Shown: positions 15,736-23,066 of the stretch, one piece after another
How positions within the stretch are numbered: the stretch's first letter is position 1
Layout of the letters: the number at the start of each line of letters is the position of its first letter
Made by a program: the position numbers and the translations under genes
From: DASYYE01 sp035946955
GTDB lineage: Bacteria; Actinomycetota; Actinomycetes; Streptosporangiales; Streptosporangiaceae
Length of the DNA: 33,969 bases
Reading direction: 5' to 3'
NCBI GenBank assembly: GCA_035946955.1
Contig: DASYYE010000412.1
Span: 1-33,969, forward strand
Notes under the pieces: model-generated
Told to the model about the DNA's origin: nothing
Database searches by the model: none
Seen by the model: the letters and a program-made list of their open reading frames with translations, nothing else

Positions 15736-16331
15736 AATGTCAGTCCCTCACCTTGTCCTACCCATGCGTCACACCCGCTCGCAGAGCCCAACGAACCACA
15801 GCCGACGCAATATCCCAGTCGCTCACCTGGCCCTGCTTCGCCGGTGCTGCCTCGCCGGGGCCCACGCTGCCTGCTGCTGAAGCTCCCCCCGCTTTGGTTA
15901 GCTCCCGCGGAACCCGATGGGTTACGCGTCCACTACCCCGGGTGTGCGTTCCCATGCCTGCGACAGCTACCAGCCCGTTGTCTCTCATTCGCTTTCCGGC
16001 CATGGACCTGCCCCTATCAAGCAAGCGCTTGGTACGCAGCGGCGCACTGGCGCTCATCCGCGCTGGCCCAGCCCCGATTGCCAAGTGATATGTGGGCTGG
16101 TGTCCGTTTTCCCGCGACGGGGCGGCGGCTATTCGCAATGCATTCACCTACCACCGATAGCCACGCCCGCGCCGATGGTCTCGCTACGGCAAAATCAGCA
16201 GCCCACACCCCCTTGCATTGAATGTAGGGAAACATGTAGCGTACCCGCCAGTAGCTACCGGCCAGGCCACGCCGCGTGACAATGTCGCGCGCTGGCGCAA
16301 CGGAGCGTTAGTAACTAGGCAAGGGGAATTG
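15736..16331. other. gene-free segment before the secreted-protein gene
   Basis: No reading frame here has homology, a good ribosome site or typical codon bias. The segment holds a perfect palindrome CAAGCGCTTG (16022-16031), a potential promoter for the secreted-protein gene at its right end, and partly pairing stretches around 15880-15990 (GGTTAGC with AGCTACC). It is less GC-rich than its neighbours towards the right. It may contain a long 5' leader or a small RNA, but no known RNA family could be recognised by eye. Confidence 0.4.
16213..16242 (+). promoter_or_regulatory. predicted promoter of the secreted-protein gene
   Basis: TTGCAT (16213-16218) and TAGCGT (16237-16242) are 18 bp apart and match actinobacterial housekeeping promoters moderately. 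The implied leader is about 80 nt before the ATG at 16332. Confidence 0.4.
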
Positions 16332-17009
16332 ATGGCCATTCTCAAGCGCATGGGCAGCATTCTCGTGACAGGTGCCGCGGCAGCCGCGGTCATTACCCTG
16401 GGCGCGTCCTCGGCCTTCGCCGCCGCCAAGGTGACGACGTGGACCATCACACCGGGCGGGGCCTTCACGGTGAAGGCCGCCTCGGCGACCCTCACCGATG
16501 ACACCTCCAACAACTCGCTGAACTGCACGGGCACCACCACTTCTCCATCCCTCAAGTTCAAGAGCACCCTCAAGTCGGGGACTGGGCTGGCAGGCGCCAA
16601 GATTGGCAAGATCACGGGCGTCACGTTCGCCCACTGCAGCGTCGACGGCTTCGCGGTGACTATGACCGCCACCCTGCCCTGGCACATCAACCTGACGAGC
16701 CCCACATCCACAGCCGGCACCGTCAACGGAACCATCACTGGGATCAAGGCGGTCCTGGCAGTTTCAGCGGTCGGCTGCACCGGCAACGTTGGCGGCAAGG
16801 TCGCCGGCAGCGGCGGCTCAATCGCCTTCACCTACACCAACCCAACCACCTCAACCGGCGCGGGCACGCTGACCATCTCGCCCTCCACCACCACTAGCAA
16901 GCTCTTTGCCTCGAACGTCAACGGCTGCCTGGGGGTTGTCAACAACGGCGACCAGTTTTCGATCAGCGCAACCGCCTCCACGACGCACCAGGTCATCACG
17001 ACTCCCTGA
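16332..17009 (+). CDS. secreted four-cysteine protein of unknown function
   Basis: The 225-residue product has a classical signal peptide: MAILKRMG, a hydrophobic alanine-rich core, and a likely cleavage after SSAFA near residue 30. The mature part is rich in Thr, Ser, Gly and Asn with alternating beta-strand character. It has four cysteines (NCTG, HCSV, GCTG, GCLG) that could form two disulfides. The composition and strand pattern suggest a beta-sandwich, but I do not recognise the family; small secreted proteins of this general look occur as paralogues in filamentous actinomycetes. The ATG at 16332 follows AAGGGGA at five bases. Upstream is a long gene-free leader; downstream is a strong hairpin, so it is probably monocistronic. 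Confidence 0.75.
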   Translation: MAILKRMGSILVTGAAAAAVITLGASSAFAAAKVTTWTITPGGAFTVKAASATLTDDTSNNSLNCTGTTTSPSLKFKSTLKSGTGLAGAKIGKITGVTFAHCSVDGFAVTMTATLPWHINLTSPTSTAGTVNGTITGIKAVLAVSAVGCTGNVGGKVAGSGGSIAFTYTNPTTSTGAGTLTISPSTTTSKLFASNVNGCLGVVNNGDQFSISATASTTHQVITTP

Positions 17010-17038
17010 CTCTGGCACAGCACGGCACGTAACAGCCT

Positions 17039-17079
17039 GGCCGCCGGTCCGCCACCTCACGGTGCGCGGCCCGGCGGCC
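17039..17079 (+). terminator. terminator hairpin of the secreted-protein gene
   Basis: GGCCGCCGG (17039-17047) is exactly complementary to CCGGCGGCC (17071-17079). A small inner hairpin (CACC with GGTG) sits in the loop. It starts 29 bp after the stop codon. A loosely T-rich stretch (TGTCGTTCCTGGTT) follows. Confidence 0.6.
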
Positions 17080-17132
17080 GTGTCGTTCCTGGTTGAATGA
17101 GGGCCAGCGACCGTCGCCAAGGGGGAAACGCG

Positions 17133-17837
17133 ATGCAGCCTGTGCCGGAGGACTGGGACCGGGCCGTCGCCGTGGTCGCCCACCCCGACGACCTCGAATA
17201 CGGCGTGGCGTCCGCGATCGCACGCTGGACCGGTCAGGGGCGTCAGGTCGCCTACGTGCTCGCCACCAGCGGCGAGGCAGGCATCGAGGGGATGGCCCCG
17301 GATGTGGTCGGGCCGCTGCGTGAGGCCGAGGAACGGCGCAGTGCAGCGGTCGTGGGCGTGAGCGAGGTCGAGTTCCTCGGTCACGCCGACGGGCTCGTCG
17401 AGTACGGCCTGCCGCTGCGCCGCGACATCGCCGCCGCATTGCGCCGCCTCAAGCCCGAGGTGGTCATCACCATGAGCTTCGCCCTCACCTGGAGTGAGGA
17501 GGGACCGGTCAACCACGCAGACCACCGGGCGGTAGGCCTCGCGACGCTGGACGCCTGCCGTGACGCGGCCAACTCCTGGGTCTGGCCGGAAGCCGGGCCC
17601 GCCTGGCACGGGATCAAGACGATCTATGTGGCCGGGGTGGAGAACCCGACCCACTTCGTGGACGTGACGGCCACGATCGACACGGGGGTCGCATCCCTGC
17701 GCGAGCACAAGGTCTACCTGGACGGCCTGGGCACCAACGTCAACCCTGACGAGTTCCTCCGCGACCACGCCGGTTTCATCGGCCTGGCCGCAGGTTGCGA
17801 CTACGCTGTCGCCCTGCGCCGCTACCCGGCTGGCTGA
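17133..17837 (+). CDS. PIG-L / LmbE family zinc deacetylase
   Basis: The 234-residue protein has the zinc site of the PIG-L N-deacetylase superfamily: AHPDD at 16-20 (His and the second Asp bind zinc, the first Asp is the general base) and a second site HADH at 128-131. LATSGEAG and LREAEERRSAAVVGV are the usual intermediate motifs. The superfamily includes MshB and Mca of mycothiol metabolism, but this protein is shorter (MshB is about 290-300) and lacks enough features to assign either. The substrate is probably an N-acetylated sugar or conjugate. The ATG at 17133 follows GGGGGA with seven-base spacing, chosen over an earlier in-frame ATG at 17097. A hairpin separates it from the convergent ligase gene. 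Confidence 0.9.
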   Translation: MQPVPEDWDRAVAVVAHPDDLEYGVASAIARWTGQGRQVAYVLATSGEAGIEGMAPDVVGPLREAEERRSAAVVGVSEVEFLGHADGLVEYGLPLRRDIAAALRRLKPEVVITMSFALTWSEEGPVNHADHRAVGLATLDACRDAANSWVWPEAGPAWHGIKTIYVAGVENPTHFVDVTATIDTGVASLREHKVYLDGLGTNVNPDEFLRDHAGFIGLAAGCDYAVALRRYPAG

Positions 17838-17841
17838 TCCA

Positions 17842-17865
17842 GCCCGGCCGGCCGAAAGGCCGGGC
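17842..17865. terminator. bidirectional hairpin between convergent genes
   Basis: GCCCGGCC (17842-17849) is complementary to GGCCGGGC (17858-17865). An inner alternative puts CCGGCC and GGCCGG around a GAAA tetraloop. It lies in the 39-bp gap between the convergent PIG-L and GCS2 genes and would serve both directions. It has no T-run. Confidence 0.7.
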
Positions 17866-17876
17866 GACCAGGCCGG

Positions 17877-19355
17877 TCAGGCCACTGGCCAGGTGTGCGC
17901 GGGTTCCCCCGTGCTCATGAGCTTCATGTAGAGCTGGGTCATCTCCCGCAGCGCGGTCTGGCGCGGCACGCCGCTGCGTTCCTCGAGGGCGTGCACGGTA
18001 TCGGTCTGCCATGTCGCCCCGGTCCGCCCGGTCAGGCACCGCTGCTCGATCACCGCGAGCATGCGCTCAGCGTCCTTGGTGTCCACGTCCCAGCGGCGCA
18101 GCCCGTCGTGGGCCAGCGGCAGCAGCCGGCGCAGCGTCAGCTCAGCCACGGGCACCACGCCCATCCCGGGCCAGTACAGGCTGGCGTCGATGCCCCGCCG
18201 GGCCGCCTCCATCAGGTTGTCCCGCGCGGCAGCGAACGACATCTGCGTCCAGACCGGGCGGTCCGCCTCGGCGAGGATGTGGACGAGACCGTAGTAGAAA
18301 GCGGCGTTGGCGAACACGTCGAGCGTGGTCGGGCCGGCCGGGACGACCCGGTTCTCCACCCGCAGGTGCGGCCGGCCGTTGTCCACCGCGTAGACGGGCC
18401 GGTTCCAGCGGTAGACCGTGCCGTTGTGCAGGGTCAGCTCCGGGAGCGACGGTGTGCCGCCGCGGGAGAGCACGTGGACCGGGTCCTCCTCCCCGCACAA
18501 CGGCAGCAACGCCGGGAAGTAGCGCAGGTTCTCCTCGAACAGGTCGAACGCGGAGTTGATCCAGCGCTCCCCGAACCACACCCGTGGCCGCACCCCCTGC
18601 ACCTGCAGCTCCTCTGGCCGGGTGTCACATGCCTGTTCCAGCACCGGAATCCGCGTCTCACGCCACAGCTCCCGCTCGAACAGGTAGGGCGAGTTCGCAC
18701 TCAGCGCGACCTGCACACCCGCGATGGCCTGAGCGGCGTTCCAGTACCGGGGGAACGCCTGCTGGGAGACCTGCAGGTGGTACTGCACGCTCGTGCAGGC
18801 GGCCTCCGGCATGATGCTGTCGAGGTGGGTGAGCAACTGCTCCGGCCCGTCGATGCAGATCCGCACGTCCTCGCCGCGGGCCGCGCAGATCTGCTCATTG
18901 AGCAGCCGGTAGCGCGGGTGCGGGGACATGGCCGCGGTGGTCAGGTCCTCCTTGCGGAGGGTCGGCAGGATCCCGATCAGGGCGGCCCTGGTGCCGACCC
19001 GGCGCGCGCCCTGGTCGGCATGGGCGAAACAGGCGCTGAGCTGGTTCTCCAGGTCGCCCAGTGCGTCACCGTGCAGCGGGCGCGGCACGAGGTTGAGTTC
19101 CAGGTTGAACCGGCCCAGTTCGGGCTGCCACCGTGGGTCCTCGATCGCGGCGAGCACCTCACCGTTGCGCATGGACGGCAGACCCGACTCATCGACTATG
19201 TTGAACTCCACCTCCATGCCGACCTGGCACGGCCCCTCGATGAACCGCGACTCCCGCATCATCACGGCGAGAACGTCGAGGCACTGGCGTACCTTTACGC
19301 GGTAACGGCGCCGGTCGGCGTGGCTGACCACGATTGCAGGAACGTCAGCGCCCAT
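17877..19355 (-). CDS. GCS2-type glutamate-cysteine ligase-like enzyme
   Basis: The 492-residue protein belongs to the carboxylate-amine/glutamate-cysteine ligase fold (GCS2 family). GMEVEFNIVD near residue 47 carries the metal-binding glutamates. GRFNLELNLVPRPL, SVQYHLQVS, ANSPYLFERELWRETR, and HLRVENRVVPAGPTTLD supply further expected active-site segments. Such enzymes condense the glutamate gamma-carboxyl with an amine, using ATP. It is longer than the YbdK branch (about 370) and is annotated as glutamate-cysteine ligase in many actinobacteria that otherwise use mycothiol, so the true amine substrate is open. No ergothioneine genes are adjacent, which argues against EgtA. The ATG at 19355 follows GGAGGG at six bases. 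The divergent DinB-like gene is 203 bp away. Confidence 0.85.
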   Translation of the reverse strand: MGADVPAIVVSHADRRRYRVKVRQCLDVLAVMMRESRFIEGPCQVGMEVEFNIVDESGLPSMRNGEVLAAIEDPRWQPELGRFNLELNLVPRPLHGDALGDLENQLSACFAHADQGARRVGTRAALIGILPTLRKEDLTTAAMSPHPRYRLLNEQICAARGEDVRICIDGPEQLLTHLDSIMPEAACTSVQYHLQVSQQAFPRYWNAAQAIAGVQVALSANSPYLFERELWRETRIPVLEQACDTRPEELQVQGVRPRVWFGERWINSAFDLFEENLRYFPALLPLCGEEDPVHVLSRGGTPSLPELTLHNGTVYRWNRPVYAVDNGRPHLRVENRVVPAGPTTLDVFANAAFYYGLVHILAEADRPVWTQMSFAAARDNLMEAARRGIDASLYWPGMGVVPVAELTLRRLLPLAHDGLRRWDVDTKDAERMLAVIEQRCLTGRTGATWQTDTVHALEERSGVPRQTALREMTQLYMKLMSTGEPAHTWPVA

Positions 19356-19558
19356 ACATCCCTCCGCATTCCAATCTAGGCGATGGCCTCCCCAACCAGC
19401 CTTGCACGAAGCGCCCGCCCTGAATAGGCAGGACATTTACACACATAACGGAATAAATTCGTGAAGCATCAGCCCCAGGAGCCGCGCGACGTAGTGGCTG
19501 GGCGACACTAGGCGAAGCGCTAAACAGACATCCCTCACAGGACTCACGGGAGGGTCTT

Positions 19559-20020
19559 TTGGACAGTCTTGTCGCATACGTGGAACGCGCGGTGGCGTCG
19601 ATGTCCGCGATCGTCACCGAACTCGGCGACGAACTGGCGAACCAGCGGCCAGACCTGCCCGGCGCGAACTCGCCCTATGTGATCCTGCGCCACTGCCTCG
19701 GAGTAATGGCCTTCTGGGGCGGCCAGGTCGTGGCCGGACGCGTGGTGGAGCGCGACCGCGACGCGGAGTTCCGCGCGCACGGCCCTGTCGCTGACCTCAT
19801 CCTGGCTGCTCAGGACGCCATGCGGCAGTTCCGCGCCGACGCGGCCACCGCGGAGCCGGCCGCACCCGTGCGGGGTGGCCACCCTGACCCAGGTGAGCTG
19901 GAAATGAGGTCACAAGGCTCTGCCCTGCTCCATGTGCTGGAAGAGGTGACCCAGCACCTGGGCCAGATGGAGATCACCCGCGACCTGCTCCGCCGCACCG
20001 CACCAGACCCCGCCCCATAA
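19559..20020 (+). CDS. DinB/DUF664-like four-helix protein
   Basis: The 153-residue protein has the pattern of the DinB/YfiT superfamily of four-helix-bundle, metal-binding proteins, several of which are thiol-S-transferases for mycothiol or bacillithiol. ILRHCLGVMAFW gives the first helix histidine, and HVLEEVTQHLGQMEITRDLL near residue 130 is the C-terminal helix. In many relatives the latter reads H..GH; here the second histidine is Gln, which changes or removes one metal ligand, though some family branches share this. The start is a TTG after a strong GGGAGGG. The gene is divergent from the GCS2-type gene. A role in thiol chemistry with that neighbour is possible but not shown. Confidence 0.8.
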   Translation: MDSLVAYVERAVASMSAIVTELGDELANQRPDLPGANSPYVILRHCLGVMAFWGGQVVAGRVVERDRDAEFRAHGPVADLILAAQDAMRQFRADAATAEPAAPVRGGHPDPGELEMRSQGSALLHVLEEVTQHLGQMEITRDLLRRTAPDPAP

Positions 20021-20063
20021 CCAGGCGCGATTTCGCCCGCACCACAGCTTTCCAACCATCGGC

Positions 20064-20127
20064 CCAGTTCTCTCATCCGGCTATGAACCTTACTGTTATC
20101 AGCATTTGTTCGAGGGGCGAGAACTGG
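20064..20127. repeat. wide inverted repeat between convergent genes
   Basis: CCAGTTCTC (20064-20072) has an exact inverted copy GAGAACTGG (20119-20127), 46 bases apart, in the 128-bp gap between the convergent DinB-like and aminotransferase genes. The intervening bases are AT-richer than average. It may be a long terminator-like fold; significance is low. Confidence 0.35.
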
Positions 20128-20148
20128 ACCGCTGATGGCACGCGCCAT

Positions 20149-21300
20149 TCAGGCAGGCGCGGCAACGGCCATCCGCCGGACCGCCTCTTCGATCAGTTCC
20201 GGCGAGGTGCCTATATTGAGCCGGGCGAACCCGCGGCCCTGGGTGCCGAAGTCCAGGCCCGAGCTGAGCGCCACCCGGCCGCGAGCGAGAAACGCTGCCG
20301 CCGGGTCACCGTCGAGCCCGAGGGCACGGCAGTCCAGCCAGGTCAGGAAGCTGGCCTGCGGCGGCACATACGCCACTTGGGGCAGGTGACGTGCCAGCAG
20401 CCCCGTGAGCAGGCGCCGGTTGTGGTCGAGCTGGGCGCACACCGCGTCGAGCCACTCCATCCCGTCGGTGAACGCCGCCGCGGACGCGAGCACACCGAGG
20501 TGGGCGGGGAGCAGCGCTTCCCAGCGCTCCTTCAGCAGCGAGATACCGTCCGGCGAACCGGCCACCGCGACACCGCACTTGAGGCCGGCGATGTTCCACC
20601 CCTTGGTGGCCGAGGTGAATACAAAGGCCCGCTCCGTCAGGTCGTGGTCGATGGACAGGAACGGCACGAACTCTGCGCCTGGCAGCACGAGCGGCGCGTG
20701 GATCTCGTCCACGACCAGCGCGACGCCGTGGCGCTGGCACAGGTCGGCCACCATCGTCAGCTGGTCAGCGGACCAGACGTTGCCGGTCGGGTTGTGAGGG
20801 CTGCACAGCAGGTACACGGCCGCACCCGGTTCCTGCAGCGCCACCTCGACCGCGGCCGGGTCCAGGTCGTAACTGCCGTCGGCGCCCTGGGCCAGCGGCG
20901 CCTCGATGATCCTGCGCCCGTAGAAACCAAACCGGAACCAGAACGGCGGGTAGACCGGCGGGTTGATGACGATGCCCGAGCCGGGCGGGGTGATCGCGCC
21001 GATCACCTCGGCCAGGCCGGTCATCACGTCCGGGACCGGGAACACCAGTGCCGGGTCTGGCAGCCATCCCAGCCGGGTAGCCGCGAACGCGGCGAACGCC
21101 TCACCCAGCCGGCCCGGGTGCGCGTATCCGCAGTCCCCCATGGCCAGTGCGGACGTGACCGCCTGGGCCACCGGCGCGGCGAGGTCGAAGTCCATCTCCG
21201 CGACGAACGCGGGCAGCACGTCGCTGGGATAGGTCCGCCACTTGTGGCTGCGCCGCTGTCGCAGCGCATCCAGTGAGCAACTTCCCAGCAATGCATCCAC
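20149..21300 (-). CDS. MalY/PatB-type PLP aminotransferase or C-S lyase
   Basis: The 383-residue fold-type I PLP enzyme matches the MalY/PatB group, often cystathionine beta-lyases. Diagnostic segments are RRSHKWRTYPSDVLPAFVAEMDF at the start (split here into its parts: KWRTYP and VAEMDF), YAHPG, NPPVYPPF, CSPHNPTGNVW, VVDEIHAPLV, and the Schiff-base lysine in SATKGWNIAGLK. The arginine for the substrate carboxylate is in FARLNIGTS. All catalytic residues are intact. The start is a GTG at 21300 with no Shine-Dalgarno sequence; TATGAT ends eight bases upstream, so the message is probably leaderless. The gene lies 168 bp downstream of the TetR gene on the same strand, with its own promoter. Confidence 0.9.
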   Translation of the reverse strand: MDALLGSCSLDALRQRRSHKWRTYPSDVLPAFVAEMDFDLAAPVAQAVTSALAMGDCGYAHPGRLGEAFAAFAATRLGWLPDPALVFPVPDVMTGLAEVIGAITPPGSGIVINPPVYPPFWFRFGFYGRRIIEAPLAQGADGSYDLDPAAVEVALQEPGAAVYLLCSPHNPTGNVWSADQLTMVADLCQRHGVALVVDEIHAPLVLPGAEFVPFLSIDHDLTERAFVFTSATKGWNIAGLKCGVAVAGSPDGISLLKERWEALLPAHLGVLASAAAFTDGMEWLDAVCAQLDHNRRLLTGLLARHLPQVAYVPPQASFLTWLDCRALGLDGDPAAAFLARGRVALSSGLDFGTQGRGFARLNIGTSPELIEEAVRRMAVAAPA

Positions 21301-21308
21301 GCGAGAAG

Positions 21309-21314
21309 ATCATA
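21309..21314 (-). promoter_or_regulatory. -10 element for a leaderless aminotransferase message
   Basis: On the minus strand TATGAT lies at 21314-21309, eight bases before the GTG start. Transcription would begin at or one to two bases from the start codon. No good -35 is seen at 16-18 bp. Confidence 0.45.
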
Positions 21315-21468
21315 GTCCTGTGAGTTTGCTTTTCCTCCACCCAACGGAAGGTAAAGCACCAGCCTGCTCGCCGCCGGGCTCCGTGATCACGCTCAACAGG
21401 CGTTCTGGCTCCAGGTACGCCGGTTTGCCCAGCTCTGTGAAGCCAGCACCCGTGACATGCACCAACGA

Positions 21469-22179
21469 TCACGGGTTGGCGGGCTTGGCGTCGGCGGGCT
21501 TCGCGTCGGCGGGCTTGGCGTCGGCGGGCGTGAGGAGGGGGGCGGTCAGGTAGCGGTCGAGGGTGGGGCCTATGGCGGCGGCCAGCTGGTCATTGCTGGC
21601 CCGGGTCAGCGGGTCCAGTTGGAGGACATAACGGGTCAGGGCCAAGCCCAGGACTTGGCTTGCGACCAGGGCGGCGCGGAATTCGGGGTCGTCGTCGCGC
21701 TGGACGGCGCGGGCGACCCGGCCGAGCAGGGCGACGGTCGCGAACTCGCGGAGCATCGCCGCCGCTTCGTCGCTGGTCACCGCGGTGCGCAGCAGGCCGA
21801 GGAAGGCGGCTCGCATCTCCTCCTGGTCCCAGACACCGAGCACAGTGCGCAGCATGTGGACACCGAGACCGTCCTGCGCTTCGGGCCCCGCCTGGTCAGG
21901 CCCGGTGCCTTGGTGCCCCAGCACCTGGTCCAGTACATCGGACGGGGCGACCGGCAGCCGCATCACCGCCGCGAAGAGCCGTTCCTTGGTTCCGAAGAAG
22001 TGGTGCACGAGCGCCGGGTCCACCCCCGCGTCCGAGGCGATCTGGCGGATCGTGGCGCGGTCGTACCCGGCCTCGCCGAACCGCGCGCGGGCGGCGGCGA
22101 GGATCGCCTCCCGCGTACCACTGTCTCCGCGGCGGCGCCCGCTCCCCCGGCCACGTGCTGGGCCCGGCGGTGCGGTCAC
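21469..22179 (-). CDS. TetR-family transcriptional regulator
   Basis: The 236-residue protein has a TetR_N helix-turn-helix at about residues 22-68: TREAILAAARARFGEAGYD, then TIRQIASDAGVDPALVHHFF and KERLFAAVM. A helical ligand domain follows. The C-terminus carries three DAKPA-type repeats encoded by a 15-bp DNA repeat, an unusual flexible tail. The start is a GTG overlapping the stop of the second ATPase gene (GTGA), so it is translated with the transporter operon as its last gene. By analogy with YbhFSR/CecR it probably represses its own transporter; two palindromes in the operon leader are candidate operators. Confidence 0.9.
   Translation of the reverse strand: MTAPPGPARGRGSGRRRGDSGTREAILAAARARFGEAGYDRATIRQIASDAGVDPALVHHFFGTKERLFAAVMRLPVAPSDVLDQVLGHQGTGPDQAGPEAQDGLGVHMLRTVLGVWDQEEMRAAFLGLLRTAVTSDEAAAMLREFATVALLGRVARAVQRDDDPEFRAALVASQVLGLALTRYVLQLDPLTRASNDQLAAAIGPTLDRYLTAPLLTPADAKPADAKPADAKPANP
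21482..21526. repeat. 15-bp tandem repeat, three units
   Basis: The unit GGCTTGGCGTCGGCG occurs at 21482, 21497 (one base different) and 21512 in direct tandem. It encodes the Asp-Ala-Lys-Pro-Ala repeat in the TetR tail. It is in frame, so copy-number change would lengthen or shorten the tail without disrupting it. Confidence 0.85.
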
Positions 22180-23066
22180 TCCGCCGTCTTCCGGGCAGCC
22201 GACAGGGTCAGCTGGAAGAAACGTTCCTCCAGCGTGGCCGGGGCCGTCGAGAGCGCCGCGGTCACGGACCCGAGCGCGCGGCGCACATCGGCGGCACTCG
22301 CGTCGGGGACGCGCAGGGTACGGCCCGCCAGGGCCGCGGGCAGGCCCGCGGACTCCAACGCGTCAAACGCCCGCGCCCAGTCGGGTGCGTCCACGACGCA
22401 GACGTGTGTGTCACCCACGATCTCGGCCGCGGTGCCCTGGGCAACGACCCGTCCCTCCGCCATCACCACGAGCCGGGTGCACTCCTGTGCCTCCTCCATG
22501 TAGTGCGTGGTGACCAGCACGCCGGCACCCGCCGCCGCGGCCTCGGCGATGGTCTCCCACAGCCTCGCCCGTGCCAGCGGGTCGACCCCGGACGTGGGCT
22601 CGTCGAGGACCAGCAGATCAGGCTGATGTGCGAGCGCCTGAGCGAAGGCCAGGCGTCGCTGGATGCCTAGTGGCAGATCGCCGACCACAACCCGGCTGTA
22701 GCAGCGCACCTCCTCGGGCAGGGCCGCCACGGCCGCCCCGTTGCGGCCCCGGTGACCGAACACTGCCGCCGAGAACGCCAGGTTCTCCACGGGGGTCAGG
22801 TCGTCGTACAGGCCGAGGCTCTGCGGGACGTACCCGATCCGCTGTCTGGTCTGCCGGGACGGTGCGGCACCGAACAATTGGACATCCCCACCGGTCGCGG
22901 GCAGCAAGCCGAGCAGCAGCCGGATCAGGGTCGTCTTGCCCGCGCCGTTCGCGCCGAGCAGGCCGACGACCTCTGTCTGCCGCACCTGCAGGTCTACCCC
23001 GTCCACTGCGGTGAACCGCCCGAACCGCCGGGTCACGGCATCGCACTGGGCCAGCATGTCCGTCAT
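22176..23066 (-). CDS. ABC transporter ATPase, canonical (YbhF second-half type)
   Basis: The 296-residue ATPase energises the ABC-2 permease of this operon. It has Walker A GANGAGKTT with the lysine at 44, a Q-loop in IGYVPQ, Walker B LLVLDEPTSGVDP with the catalytic glutamate, and the H-loop in VTTHYMEEA. The signature reads LPLGI instead of LSGGQ; E. coli YbhF has a similar LPLG in its second half, so this is a family trait rather than decay. The C-terminal 80 residues form the usual extra domain of drug-type exporters. The ATG overlaps the preceding ATPase stop (ATGA) and its own stop overlaps the TetR start (GTGA). Confidence 0.92.
   Translation of the reverse strand: MTDMLAQCDAVTRRFGRFTAVDGVDLQVRQTEVVGLLGANGAGKTTLIRLLLGLLPATGGDVQLFGAAPSRQTRQRIGYVPQSLGLYDDLTPVENLAFSAAVFGHRGRNGAAVAALPEEVRCYSRVVVGDLPLGIQRRLAFAQALAHQPDLLVLDEPTSGVDPLARARLWETIAEAAAAGAGVLVTTHYMEEAQECTRLVVMAEGRVVAQGTAAEIVGDTHVCVVDAPDWARAFDALESAGLPAALAGRTLRVPDASAADVRRALGSVTAALSTAPATLEERFFQLTLSAARKTAE

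Noticed and set aside
15860..15990. Possible cyclic-di-AMP (ydaO/yuaA) riboswitch upstream of a secreted-protein gene
   Set aside because: Some pieces resemble the motif (a CGACAGCTACC-like tail and a pairing GGTTAGC), but the conserved GGGGTGAATCC core and the other invariant elements are missing on both strands.
15758..16147. 129-codon minus-strand frame in the gene-free segment
   Set aside because: No Shine-Dalgarno sequence, no homology and atypical third-position composition.
21469..21526. Programmed stop-codon readthrough extending TetR
   Set aside because: The open frame after TGA loses coding-like composition after about 35 codons and there is no recoding signal; kept only as a low-interest observation.
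22176..23066. LPLGI signature taken as decay of the second ATPase
   Set aside because: A similar LPLG signature is found in the second half of YbhF-type ATPases, and Walker A, Q-loop, Walker B and H-loop are all intact.
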